From NCBI GenBank assembly GCA_023458755.1, contig JAEWYE010000063.1, positions 1 through 53,239 of the forward strand: a stretch of DNA of 53,239 nt, written 5' to 3'. The notes below the pieces were generated by a model that worked only from the letters and a program-made list of their open reading frames with translations, did no database searches and was not told where the DNA came from. The position numbers and the translations under genes were made by a program. Within the stretch, counting starts at the first letter, position 1. Every line of letters begins with the position of its first letter. This document shows positions 8,717-16,185 of this stretch, piece after piece. Source of the DNA: Bacillota bacterium (GTDB lineage: Bacteria > Bacillota > Clostridia > Oscillospirales > Acutalibacteraceae).

Positions 8717-8815
8717 TTCAAGATAGAAAGTTCCCGCTCACAGAAATGCAGGGCATAAACGCTAGTTATTTACATTTATATATAATTCAATAAAAACATT
8801 ACTGGAGGTAATATT

Positions 8816-10663
8816 ATGTCAAAAACAATCGGTATTGATTTAGGTACAACAAACTCCTGCGTAGCAGTTATTGAAGGCGGCGAGCCCGTCGTTATCGCCA
8901 ACGCGGAAGGTGCAAGAACCACCCCTTCTGTTGTTGCGTTTTCCAAAACAGGCGAAAGAATGGTCGGTCAGGTTGCAAAGCGTCAGGCTATCACCAACCC
9001 GGACCGCACAGTTTCTTCCATTAAAAGAGAAATGGGTTCCAACTATAAGGTCAATATTGACGGCAAAAGCTATACCCCGCAGGAAATCTCCGCTATGATT
9101 CTTCAAAAGCTGAAGAGCGACGCGGAAGCCTATCTGGGTGAAACCGTTAACTCCGCCGTTATTACCGTTCCGGCTTATTTTACCGACGCACAGCGTCAGG
9201 CAACCAAAGATGCCGGTAAAATCGCTGGCTTGGATGTAAAGCGTATCATCAACGAACCGACAGCAGCCGCGCTTTCCTACGGTATTGACAAGGATAAAGA
9301 ACAAAAGGTTATGGTGTATGACCTTGGCGGCGGTACATTCGATGTATCCATTATTGAAATGGGCGACGGCGTACAGGAAGTTCTGGCAACAGCCGGTAAC
9401 AACCGTTTGGGCGGCGACGACTTCGACAAGCGCGTCATGGATTGGATGGTTTCCTCCTTTAAGGCAGAAACCGGCATTGACCTGAGCGGCGATAAAATGG
9501 CAATGCAAAGATTGAAGGAAGCCGCTGAAAAGTCCAAAATCGAGCTTTCCGGCATGACCTCTTCCGCTATCAATCTGCCGTTTATCACAGCGGATGCAAC
9601 CGGCCCGAAGCATTTGGATTTAACACTTACCAGAGCGAAGTTTAACGAATTGACCGCAGACCTTGTGGAAAAGACCATGGGCCCGGTTCGTCAGGCTTTA
9701 CAGGATTCCGGTCTGCAGATTTCCCAAATCGACAAAGTCCTGCTTGTCGGAGGTTCTTCCAGAATTCCTGCTGTACAGGAAGCTGTTAAGAATTTGCTCG
9801 GCAAAGAAGGCTTTAAGGGCATTAACCCGGATGAATGCGTTGCTATCGGTGCCGCAATTCAGGCTGGTGTTCTTGGCGGCGAAGTGGAGGGCTTGCTGCT
9901 CCTCGACGTTACTCCGTTGTCCCTCGGTGTTGAAACAATGGGCGGCGTAATGACAAAAATCATTGAGCGCAACACCACCATCCCGACCAAGAAGAGCCAG
10001 GTATTCTCCACCGCCGCAGACGGCCAGACTCAGGTTGAAGTCAATGTTCTGCAGGGTGAGCGTGAATTTGCCCGCGACAACAAGCAGCTCGGTATCTTTA
10101 AGCTGGACGGCATTGCTCCGGCACCGCGCGGAATACCACAAATTGAGGTTTCCTTTGATATCGATGCCAACGGTATCGTAAATGTTTCCGCTAAGGATTT
10201 GGGTACCGGCAAAGAGCAGAAAATCACCATCTCCAGCAGTTCCAACATGGATAAAAACGATATTGATAAGGCTGTGAAAGACGCGGAGAAGTTTGCCGCC
10301 GAGGATAAAAAGCGCCGTGAGGAAGTTGACGCGAAGAACGAAGCCGAAAATATGTGCTACTCCGTTGAGAAGCTGATTACGGACAGCGGCGACAAGATGG
10401 ATGAAGCAGACAAAACTGAACTGAATCAAAAGGTTGCGTCTTTGAAAGAGGCAATTTCCTCCAATAATATGGATACCATTAAGTCCGGCAAGGATGAACT
10501 GCAGAAGAAACTGTATGAAGTTTCCGAAAAGCTTTACAAGAATGCTGCTCCGCAAGGTCAGCCCGGCCAGCCGCAGCCCGGTCAGCCGCCGGTTCAAGGC
10601 CCGGACGGCAACAACGTTTATGACGCCGAATACAAAGATGTTGACGACAGCAACAAGCAATAA
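8816..10663 (+). CDS. dnaK: Chaperone protein DnaK (Hsp70)
   Basis: ATP-dependent Hsp70 chaperone working with DnaJ and GrpE. The N-terminal ATPase domain shows IGIDLGTTNSCVAV, the phosphate-2 motif VYDLGGGTFDVSI and VLLVGGSSRIP. The linker LLLLDVTPLSLGVET leads to the substrate-binding domain. The lid ends in a Gly/Gln/Pro-rich segment (GQPGQPQPGQPP) and a short acidic tail. It has 615 residues and, as in other Gram-positive DnaK, lacks the insertion found in the E. coli ATPase domain. GGAGG lies 8 bases before the ATG. A TATAAT at 8781 lies upstream but has no matching -35 at the right distance, so read-through from the CIRCE promoter is the simplest explanation. Confidence 0.98.
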   Translation: MSKTIGIDLGTTNSCVAVIEGGEPVVIANAEGARTTPSVVAFSKTGERMVGQVAKRQAITNPDRTVSSIKREMGSNYKVNIDGKSYTPQEISAMILQKLKSDAEAYLGETVNSAVITVPAYFTDAQRQATKDAGKIAGLDVKRIINEPTAAALSYGIDKDKEQKVMVYDLGGGTFDVSIIEMGDGVQEVLATAGNNRLGGDDFDKRVMDWMVSSFKAETGIDLSGDKMAMQRLKEAAEKSKIELSGMTSSAINLPFITADATGPKHLDLTLTRAKFNELTADLVEKTMGPVRQALQDSGLQISQIDKVLLVGGSSRIPAVQEAVKNLLGKEGFKGINPDECVAIGAAIQAGVLGGEVEGLLLLDVTPLSLGVETMGGVMTKIIERNTTIPTKKSQVFSTAADGQTQVEVNVLQGEREFARDNKQLGIFKLDGIAPAPRGIPQIEVSFDIDANGIVNVSAKDLGTGKEQKITISSSSNMDKNDIDKAVKDAEKFAAEDKKRREEVDAKNEAENMCYSVEKLITDSGDKMDEADKTELNQKVASLKEAISSNNMDTIKSGKDELQKKLYEVSEKLYKNAAPQGQPGQPQPGQPPVQGPDGNNVYDAEYKDVDDSNKQ

Positions 10664-10684
10664 CAGTCACACAGCAAGAAAGAT

Positions 10685-10713
10685 TTGCATAAATTCAAGG
10701 TATGGTATATAAT
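10685..10713 (+). promoter_or_regulatory. Promoter of dnaJ, separate from the CIRCE operon
   Basis: TTGCAT (10685-10690), a 17-base spacer and consensus TATAAT (10708-10713). The predicted transcript starts at about 10720, at the first base of a perfect inverted repeat. No CIRCE copy is present here. Confidence 0.7.
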
Positions 10714-10720
10714 TTGCGTG

Positions 10721-10739
10721 GGGCGGTCAATGACCGCCC
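10721..10739 (+). promoter_or_regulatory. Perfect 9-bp hairpin at the predicted 5' end of the dnaJ transcript
   Basis: GGGCGGTCA and TGACCGCCC are exact complements with one base between them; the functional loop would be about 3 to 5 bases after the innermost pairs open. No T-run follows, so it is not a good terminator. It may stabilise the 5' end of the dnaJ mRNA or be an operator. Confidence 0.6.
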
Positions 10740-10769
10740 TTAACGCGTATTTTTCAGGAGTGATTTAGT

Positions 10770-11918
10770 TTGGCTGATAAAAGGGATTATTATGAGGTAA
10801 TGGGTGTCCCAAAAAATGCCTCAGAGGATGAGATTAAAAAGGCCTATCGTAAATTGGCCAAGCAATATCATCCCGACTTAAACCCCGGCGACAAAACAGC
10901 GGAGACAAAATTTAAAGAACTGAACGAAGCATATGAAGTGCTTTCCGATAAGGATAAAAAGGCGCGCTATGACCAGTTCGGCCATGCGGGCGTTGACCCC
11001 AATTTTGGCGGCGGTGCGGGGGGCGGCAGCCCCTTTCAGGGCGACATTGATTTGGGCGATATATTTAACAGCTTTTTCGGCGGCTTTGGCGGCGGACACC
11101 GTCAGGTGAATCCGAACGCGCCGCGCCGCGGTACGGATACCGAAACTTCCATTCACATATCGTTTGAAGAAGCGGCGAAGGGCTGCGAAAAAGAGGTTAC
11201 GTATTCCAATGTGGAATCCTGTTCGGCATGCGGCGGCTCCGGAGCCCAAAAGGGAACTTCCGCGAAAACCTGCCCGCAGTGCAGCGGTTCCGGTCAGGTA
11301 CGTATCAATCAGCGCACACCGTTTGGTGTGGTGCAAACCTCGCGAACCTGTGACCGCTGCGGCGGTTCCGGTAAAATCATTGAAAATCCGTGTAAGGAGT
11401 GCAATGGAACCGGCAGGGTGCGCCAGCAGAAGAGTATTCGAATTAACATACCCGCAGGCATTGGGGACGAGCAGATTCTTAATGTAAGCGGACATGGCAA
11501 CAGCGGTATAAACGGCGGCCCGGACGGCGATTTGCATGTATTTATCAACGTGCGCCCGCATCCGATTTTTGAACGCAGGGGCAACGATGTGTGGTGCGAA
11601 ATGCCCATTACCTTTACGCAGGCATCGCTTGGCGCCGAGGTGATTGTGCCGACGCTCGACGGGCGCGTCAGCTACCATGTACATGACGGTACCCAGCCGG
11701 GCGACGTGTTTAAACTGCGCGGCAAGGGCATTCAAAATATCAACGGCCACGGCCGCGGTGACCAGTACGTAAAAGTTGTGATTGAAGTACCTAAGAATTT
11801 ATCGCAGAAGCAAAAGGATATTTTGCAGGAATTTGACAATTCTGCGGAAGATAAGAATTACACAAAGCGCAAAAACTTTTTTGATAAAATCAAAGACATG
11901 TTCGGCGAAGAAAAATAA
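10770..11918 (+). CDS. dnaJ: Chaperone protein DnaJ (type I Hsp40)
   Basis: Co-chaperone that delivers substrates to DnaK and stimulates its ATPase. The J domain (residues 1-70) has YHPDLN with the HPD motif. A Gly/Phe-rich segment runs to about 115. The zinc-binding domain has four CxxCxGxG repeats: CSACGGSG, CPQCSGSG, CDRCGGSG and CKECNGTG. The C-terminal substrate domain completes 382 residues, normal length. Translation starts at the TTG at 10770, with CAGGAG 9 bases upstream. It follows dnaK but has its own promoter and a 5' hairpin, so DnaJ levels may be set partly independently of HrcA. A strong terminator follows. Confidence 0.97.
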   Translation: MADKRDYYEVMGVPKNASEDEIKKAYRKLAKQYHPDLNPGDKTAETKFKELNEAYEVLSDKDKKARYDQFGHAGVDPNFGGGAGGGSPFQGDIDLGDIFNSFFGGFGGGHRQVNPNAPRRGTDTETSIHISFEEAAKGCEKEVTYSNVESCSACGGSGAQKGTSAKTCPQCSGSGQVRINQRTPFGVVQTSRTCDRCGGSGKIIENPCKECNGTGRVRQQKSIRINIPAGIGDEQILNVSGHGNSGINGGPDGDLHVFINVRPHPIFERRGNDVWCEMPITFTQASLGAEVIVPTLDGRVSYHVHDGTQPGDVFKLRGKGIQNINGHGRGDQYVKVVIEVPKNLSQKQKDILQEFDNSAEDKNYTKRKNFFDKIKDMFGEEK

Positions 11919-11923
11919 AATTA

Positions 11924-11962
11924 AAAAACGGCAGCTCTGCTTTGGCGGAGCTGCCGTTTTTG
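11924..11962 (+). terminator. Strong Rho-independent terminator after dnaJ
   Basis: ACGGCAGCTC (11928-11937) pairs with GAGCTGCCG and T (11948-11957) and is followed by TTTTT; an A-run precedes the stem. It ends the heat-shock cluster. Confidence 0.92.
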
Positions 11963-12063
11963 CTGCATAATGCATAGAGGCTTGGAGCTTATGAATTATG
12001 CGTGTTACAGTTGAGAGTACGAATTGTACGTCATTGAACTTGATAATTGCGCGGATGGTAAAA

Positions 12064-12108
12064 ATCTCTCTGTCACTGCGGTGACATCTCCCTTTAGCAA
12101 GGGAGAAA
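12064..12108. repeat. Dispersed repeat, type A
   Basis: The cleanest copy: ATCTCTCTGTCACTGCGGTG followed by ACATCTCCCTTTAGCAAGGG. GTCAC/GTGAC and CTCCCTT/AAGGGAG each form a hairpin with a four-base loop. Single copy in the dnaJ to SGNH hydrolase gap (11963-12160), which holds no gene. Confidence 0.8.
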
Positions 12109-12160
12109 AGATAAAACTCTTTTAAGGCGGATCAATAGGTGTGTACGGTGCTAAGAATTC

Positions 12161-13006
12161 TCATTCTTTATGAGCTCTAATAAAATCGCTCCATTTTTGG
12201 CAGTATGCATGATTTAAATGGATGCCGTCCGTAGAGGCATCAGGACTTAAATTCCCGCTGCCGTCCGTAAGCGCCGGAGATACATCGAGATAAATGATCT
12301 TCTTTTCCTGGGCCATTTTTTGAATCAGTTGATTGTACTTCGCGATATTGGTATTATTAAAAATTTTATCGGAATCGGATCGTTTCTCCGTTACCGGAAA
12401 AATTGCCTGCACAATGATTTTGGCGGATGGCTGGCTTTTTCGAACCGCATCAATTACCTTGCCGTACTCCTCAATAAAAACATCACTGTAGGCCCAGCCA
12501 AGCTCGTTAATGCCAAGCATGATGTAAACTTTTCCGAATTTACTGGATTTAAGCGCGTCCATAACGGTCTGATTCCCGTTTTTGGTTTGAATCGCCGCTT
12601 CGGTGAAAACCGTGCGGACTGTTAATCCTTTTACAGCCAAAAATGTCGCGTCGCTTAAATCCGAGCAGGTCATAAGCCCTTGTGTGCGGGAATCACCGAT
12701 AAAAGCCACATCCTGAAAATAGGCGTGATCGGCATTCTTTGTGGTGAGAGACCGTTCAATGGAATTATTAATCACCGCCTGCGAGGATGCTTGGGAAGGT
12801 ATGGGCCTACCGCTTGATTGGTGGGCTACAGATGACGAAACAATGCCCGAACCGGAGTTGTCGACTGACGGATGCAGGACATAGGTATCGGATTGAGACG
12901 CGGTGATAGAGGCCTCCATTTTCGGGGTCTGTGTTACGGCAAGCAAACTTCCGCCTATGGTAAGCAGACATCCGGCAATCAATACCAAGTACAATTTTTT
13001 GTCCAT
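12161..13006 (-). CDS. Membrane-anchored SGNH/GDSL-type hydrolase
   Basis: An esterase or O-acyl hydrolase fold on the outer face of the membrane. One N-terminal hydrophobic segment (residues 4-24) acts as signal anchor. A Ser-rich linker of about 65 residues follows, then the SGNH domain. Block I is FIGDSRTQG (nucleophile Ser106), block III LGINELG (Asn167), and block V TDGIHLN (Asp260, His263). The protein has 281 residues. Together with the DUF4358 lipoprotein directly upstream it resembles pairs found beside MBOAT-type O-acyltransferases in Clostridia, where the SGNH protein helps acylate or deacylate surface polymers. No MBOAT gene lies here, so the substrate is open. The shared operon is inferred from the 23-base gap. 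Confidence 0.85.
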   Translation of the reverse strand: MDKKLYLVLIAGCLLTIGGSLLAVTQTPKMEASITASQSDTYVLHPSVDNSGSGIVSSSVAHQSSGRPIPSQASSQAVINNSIERSLTTKNADHAYFQDVAFIGDSRTQGLMTCSDLSDATFLAVKGLTVRTVFTEAAIQTKNGNQTVMDALKSSKFGKVYIMLGINELGWAYSDVFIEEYGKVIDAVRKSQPSAKIIVQAIFPVTEKRSDSDKIFNNTNIAKYNQLIQKMAQEKKIIYLDVSPALTDGSGNLSPDASTDGIHLNHAYCQKWSDFIRAHKE

Positions 13007-13029
13007 ATGTAATCACCCCGCAAGAGCGT

Positions 13030-13509
13030 TCATTTGCTGTATAAATAACTGTCAATAATTTGTTTTGCTTTTTCATTGTCATTGGAAAGGCACAGGATGA
13101 CATAGTCCCCCTCACAGACAAGCACAGGATTTTTGAGCTTGACCATTTCGGCAGGAACATAATCCTGAAAACCGGATTTTTGTGCCTCAATACGTGCAAG
13201 CACGGCAGTTTTTATGCTTTTTGCGGCGTCCGCGTCCGTTGCTTCCCAAACAGAGATTTCTTCTGCAGTCGCACCGCTGCCAACATATACGGACTGTTTA
13301 TTTATTAAGCTATTTTTCATATTGTATAGCTTTAGCGCGGGCTGTTCCTCTATTTTCGCGAGCGGATCATTAAATTTAATGGAGGATGCCAGCTTAGCAG
13401 CCAATGCGTCTACATCTATTTTAATCGCTTTCTTTGCGGCGCAGCCCGCAATAGAGGCGAATACAAGTATCGTAAAAAGAAAAGCAAAGGCTTGTTTCAT
13501 TTTTATCAT
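13030..13509 (-). CDS. DUF4358-type lipoprotein
   Basis: Small secreted lipoprotein of 159 residues. A signal peptide ends in the lipobox ASIAGC, giving lipid-modified Cys23. The mature part has about 135 residues and resembles DUF4358 proteins (ALKLYNMKNSLI, VYVGSGATAEEISVWE, VLARIEAQKSGFQDYVP); no catalytic motif is visible. DUF4358 proteins often accompany SGNH hydrolases in Clostridia, and here the hydrolase starts 23 bases downstream. The start at 13509 has AGGA 9 bases upstream; the next Met (13500) is less well placed. Function unknown; it may hold or present the hydrolase or its substrate at the membrane. Confidence 0.78.
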   Translation of the reverse strand: MIKMKQAFAFLFTILVFASIAGCAAKKAIKIDVDALAAKLASSIKFNDPLAKIEEQPALKLYNMKNSLINKQSVYVGSGATAEEISVWEATDADAAKSIKTAVLARIEAQKSGFQDYVPAEMVKLKNPVLVCEGDYVILCLSNDNEKAKQIIDSYLYSK

Positions 13510-13880
13510 CGTTCAAAGTCCTATTCTGCCGCCGGCGTATACAATTTGTAGAACAAGGCATATTTTCAGCGACACAGGATATGCTTTGTTTGCGAAGCTT
13601 CGGCTCTTAGCTGCGGGAAATTCATTCGTACAATCTGCGTGCTATACCGCGGAACATGTACCTTTTGGAAATCATTATATTATATTAGCTATTCCTGAAA
13701 TTATTGCAGTCATTCCAAATATTTTTATTAAAAGTTCTTAAAAATTGGATGATATTGGATGCAAAAAATTACGGAACAGAGCAGTAAATACCGTATGATA
13801 TTATACAATGATAATACAAAAGATTATAAAGCACAAATGAAAAAAGAGTTACAAAATTCGACGAAAAATGACAAAATTTT
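13510..13880. other. Intergenic region without a recognised gene
   Basis: About 370 bases between the divergent lipoprotein gene and the terminator of the GGGtGRT operon. It is AT-rich from 13660 onward, with tandem TATAAT-like stretches that could serve the minus-strand lipoprotein gene, but no -35 box at a good distance was found. The frames crossing it lack ribosome binding sites. Confidence 0.5.
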
Positions 13881-13886
13881 TACATG

Positions 13887-13926
13887 AAAAATCCCGCCCG
13901 GCAAAAATCCGAGCGGGAATTTTTAT
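13887..13926 (-). terminator. Rho-independent terminator of the GGGtGRT operon
   Basis: On the minus strand ATTCCCGCTCGG pairs with CCGGGCGGGAT and is followed by TTTTTC; on the plus strand a T-run also follows, so it may work in both directions. Confidence 0.85.
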
Positions 13927-13940
13927 GCGTTGCGGCAAAT

Positions 13941-14948
13941 TTATTTGCTTGCTTCGTAGACTGCAACTGCGCAGGCAACGGTAGCACCGACCATTGGGTT
14001 GTTACCCATGCCGATGAGGCCCATCATTTCAACGTGAGCAGGAACAGAGGAAGAACCGGCAAACTGTGCGTCACCGTGTACACGTCCAAGGGAGTCGGTC
14101 AAGCCGTAAGAAGCAGGACCTGCGCCCATGTTGTCCGGATGCAGGGTACGGCCTGTGCCGCCGCCGGATGCAACAGAGAAATATTTCTTGCCGTTTTCAA
14201 CAGCCCACTTTTTGTAGGTGCCTGCGACAAGGTGCTGGAAACGAACCGGGTTGGTGGAGTTACCGGTGATGGAAACATCAACGCCTTCGTGCTGCATGAT
14301 GGCAACGCCTTCACGAACATCGTTTGCGCCGTAGCATTTTACCTGTGCGCGTTCGCCGTCGGAAAATGCTTTTTCTTCAACAACGTTCAGTTCATCGTTG
14401 AAGAAATCAAAGTCGGTCTTTACATAGGTAAAGCCGTTTACTCTGGAAATGATATAAGCAGCGTCTTTGCCCAAACCGTTTAATATAACACGGAGCGGCT
14501 TTTTGCGGGCTTTGTTTGCTGTGCGGGCAATACCGATTGCGCCTTCTGCGGCAGCAAAGGATTCATGGCCTGCGAGGAATGCAAAGCAGTCTGTGTCTTC
14601 GCTTAAAAGCATGGCGCCCAGGTTGCCGTGGCCAAGACCAACTTTTCTTTGCTCTGCAACGGAACCGGGAATGCAGAATGCTTCAAGGCCGATACCAATT
14701 GCTGAGGAAGCTTCGGCAGCGGATTTTACACCCTTTTTAAGTGCGACAGCGCAACCAAGGGTATAAGCCCAGCTTGCGTTCTCAAATGCGATCGGCTGTA
14801 CGCCTTTCACGATTTTATCCACATCAAAGCCTTTGCTCAGGCAAAGGTCGCGAGCGTCTTCGAGGCTGGCAAGGCCATACTCGGCAAGACACTTTTCTAT
14901 TTTGGCCATTCTTCTTTCTTTACCTTCGAACTTGACATCGTTAGCCAT
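13941..14948 (-). CDS. GGGtGRT-family protein of unknown function
   Basis: 335 residues with the name-giving motif SGGGTGRT at 261-268, followed by LHPDNMGAGPASYGLTDSLG, which is typical of the family. Other Gly-rich stretches are GLGHGNLGAMLLSEDTD (103-120) and LIGMGNNPMVGA (311-322). No signal peptide or membrane helix is seen, so it is cytoplasmic. The family is widespread in anaerobic Firmicutes and related anaerobes and has no established function. Directly upstream in the same operon (29 bases, GGAGG before the ATG) is a NifU-like scaffold protein. That pairing suggests a role tied to iron-sulfur clusters or sulfur metabolism, as inference only. There are several Cys (20, 36, 66, 92, 121, 205, 326) but no CxxC motif. 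Confidence 0.9.
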   Translation of the reverse strand: MANDVKFEGKERRMAKIEKCLAEYGLASLEDARDLCLSKGFDVDKIVKGVQPIAFENASWAYTLGCAVALKKGVKSAAEASSAIGIGLEAFCIPGSVAEQRKVGLGHGNLGAMLLSEDTDCFAFLAGHESFAAAEGAIGIARTANKARKKPLRVILNGLGKDAAYIISRVNGFTYVKTDFDFFNDELNVVEEKAFSDGERAQVKCYGANDVREGVAIMQHEGVDVSITGNSTNPVRFQHLVAGTYKKWAVENGKKYFSVASGGGTGRTLHPDNMGAGPASYGLTDSLGRVHGDAQFAGSSSVPAHVEMMGLIGMGNNPMVGATVACAVAVYEASK

Positions 14949-14977
14949 AGTAGTTGTCCTCCTTATTATGGTCTTAA

Positions 14978-15670
14978 TTATTCTTCACGCGGGTCAATAT
15001 ATTTTGCCGCGTTGTCAAAACGACCGTATTGGCCGACATTCTTTTTGTAAGCTTCGTCTGGATTCATGCCGTGACGAATGTCCTCAAGCATTTTGCCGAC
15101 TTTTACAAACTGGTAGCCGATTACTTCGTTGTTTTCATCCAAAGCAGTTTTTAAAACATAGCCTTCTGCCATTTCCATGTAACGAACGCCTTTTGCGTTG
15201 GTAGAATACATGGTGCCAACCTGTGAACGAAGGCCTTTGCCCAAATCTTCAAGACCTGCGCCGATCGGAAGACCACCTTCGGAGAAAGCAGTCTGGCTGC
15301 GGCCATAAGCTAACTGTTTGAAGATTTCACGCATGGCAACGTTGATTGCGTCGCAAACCAAGTCGGTGTTAAGGCATTCGAGCAATGTTTTGCCAGGCAG
15401 AATTTCTGCTGCCATAGCGGCGGAGTGAGTCATGCCGGAGCAGCCAATTGTTTCAACAAGAGCCTCCTCGACAATACCATCTTTTACATTCAGTGTGAGC
15501 TTGCAGGCACCCTGCTGAGGGGCACACCAGCCAACACCGTGAGACAGACCGGAAATATCCTTAATCTCATAGGCTTTTACCCATTTTCCCTCTTCCGGGA
15601 TAGGCGCGGGACCGTGCTTTGGTCCTTTAGTAACAGTACACATTCTTTCCACATCTGGGGAATAATTCAT
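14978..15670 (-). CDS. NifU/TSCPD-like iron-sulfur cluster scaffold protein
   Basis: 230 residues. The middle resembles the NifU/IscU scaffold fold and TSCPD-type domains. Cys residues lie at WCAPQQGAC (49, 56), TIGCSGMTHSAA (77), LLECL (99) and LVCDAIN (106), in the order expected of scaffold ligands. A C-terminal part of about 90 residues is not part of the classical scaffold and ends DNAAKYIDPREE. No IscS or SufS partner gene is present. It is the first gene of a two-gene operon with the GGGtGRT protein, with a good sigma-A promoter 55 bases upstream. An older reading as a general Fe-S assembly protein is reasonable, but a specialised role with the GGGtGRT partner is more likely. Confidence 0.82.
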   Translation of the reverse strand: MNYSPDVERMCTVTKGPKHGPAPIPEEGKWVKAYEIKDISGLSHGVGWCAPQQGACKLTLNVKDGIVEEALVETIGCSGMTHSAAMAAEILPGKTLLECLNTDLVCDAINVAMREIFKQLAYGRSQTAFSEGGLPIGAGLEDLGKGLRSQVGTMYSTNAKGVRYMEMAEGYVLKTALDENNEVIGYQFVKVGKMLEDIRHGMNPDEAYKKNVGQYGRFDNAAKYIDPREE

Positions 15671-15723
15671 ATCGGTACTCCTTTCGGTTTCAATGTCCTT
15701 GGTCTAACCAACATACAAAACTT

Positions 15724-15752
15724 ATTATAAGCAATTTTTCCGTGTTTCGCAA
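15724..15752 (-). promoter_or_regulatory. Sigma-A promoter of the NifU-like/GGGtGRT operon
   Basis: Reading the minus strand: TTGCGA (15752-15747), a 17-base spacer and consensus TATAAT (15729-15724). The start point would be near 15717, about 47 bases before the gene. Confidence 0.75.
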
Positions 15753-15811
15753 TACCGGGGCAGTAAAATTTTGATGAAGTTTTCACAAAGTTTTCGCCAT
15801 TGCTGTTCCTC

Positions 15812-15840
15812 TTTACTTCGTGGATATTTTGGTATATACT
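15812..15840 (+). promoter_or_regulatory. Promoter of the cysE-cysS transcript
   Basis: TTTACT (15812-15817), a 17-base spacer and TATACT (15835-15840). The start near 15847 would give a leader of about 340 bases, which holds the T-box described next. Confidence 0.65.
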
Positions 15841-15846
15841 AAACTG

Positions 15847-16166
15847 TGTGGCGTTTGGTAAAAACGGTCATATTATGAATTAAACAAATGCAATTATGCG
15901 GAAGAAGTACCCGAAGCTGCCTGCAAAAGAGAGAATGCGCCCTTGGCTGGAAGCGTGTTCGGTGTGGCAATCGGTGAAATGCATCCGCAGATGCCAATTT
16001 TATTGGCTGAGCAGGCACAGGGAACCGAGTATTGAAGTATCTGTGCACGGCAGGCGCCGTTAACCGCTTTTGAGTTATAAATACGGAGTGGAACCGCGGT
16101 TGATGTCGCCTCCGTCCAATGCCTGCGAGCCTATGCTTGCGGAAATTGGGCGAAGACGACTTTTTT
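15847..16166 (+). ncRNA. Cysteine-specific T-box leader
   Basis: Transcription attenuator that senses uncharged tRNA-Cys. Stem I closes with TGCGGA (15897-15902) pairing with TCCGCA (15984-15989). Inside it are an AGAGAG loop and an apical GGCTGGAAGC segment, as usual. The specifier region reads GTGAAATGCATCC, with the Cys codon TGC at 15980-15982. The conserved antiterminator sequence GGAGTGGAACCGCGG (16085-16099) pairs with CGCCTCC. The competing terminator uses GTCGCCTCCGTCCAAT (16105-16120) and ATTGGGCGAAGACGAC (16145-16160), followed by six T. Uncharged tRNA-Cys would favour the antiterminator and switch on cysE and cysS. I am confident of the class and of Cys; exact ends are approximate. 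Confidence 0.93.
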
Positions 16167-16168
16167 AT
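16105..16168 (+). terminator. Regulated terminator of the cysteine T-box
   Basis: A 16-base left arm (16105-16120) and right arm (16145-16160) match at 13 of 16 positions, the rest being wobble pairs or close. TTTTTT follows at 16161-16166. The left arm overlaps the antiterminator, so the two forms are mutually exclusive. Confidence 0.88.
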
Positions 16169-16185
16169 TTGGAGGAACAAAGTAT

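Noticed and set aside
8781..8786. Separate promoter for dnaK (TATAAT before the gene)
   Set aside because: No -35 element at 16 to 18 bases upstream and no CIRCE copy there.
9698..10660. Long (320-codon) frame antisense to dnaK
   Set aside because: Mirror of dnaK codon usage; dnaK itself is unmistakable, and the frame has no binding site or family match.
10878..11750. 290-codon frame antisense to dnaJ
   Set aside because: Same explanation: antisense to a GC-rich conserved gene, no translation signals.
13214..13741. 175-codon plus-strand frame across the DUF4358 lipoprotein gene
   Set aside because: The minus-strand lipoprotein has a lipobox, a binding site and a neighbour; the plus frame has none of these.
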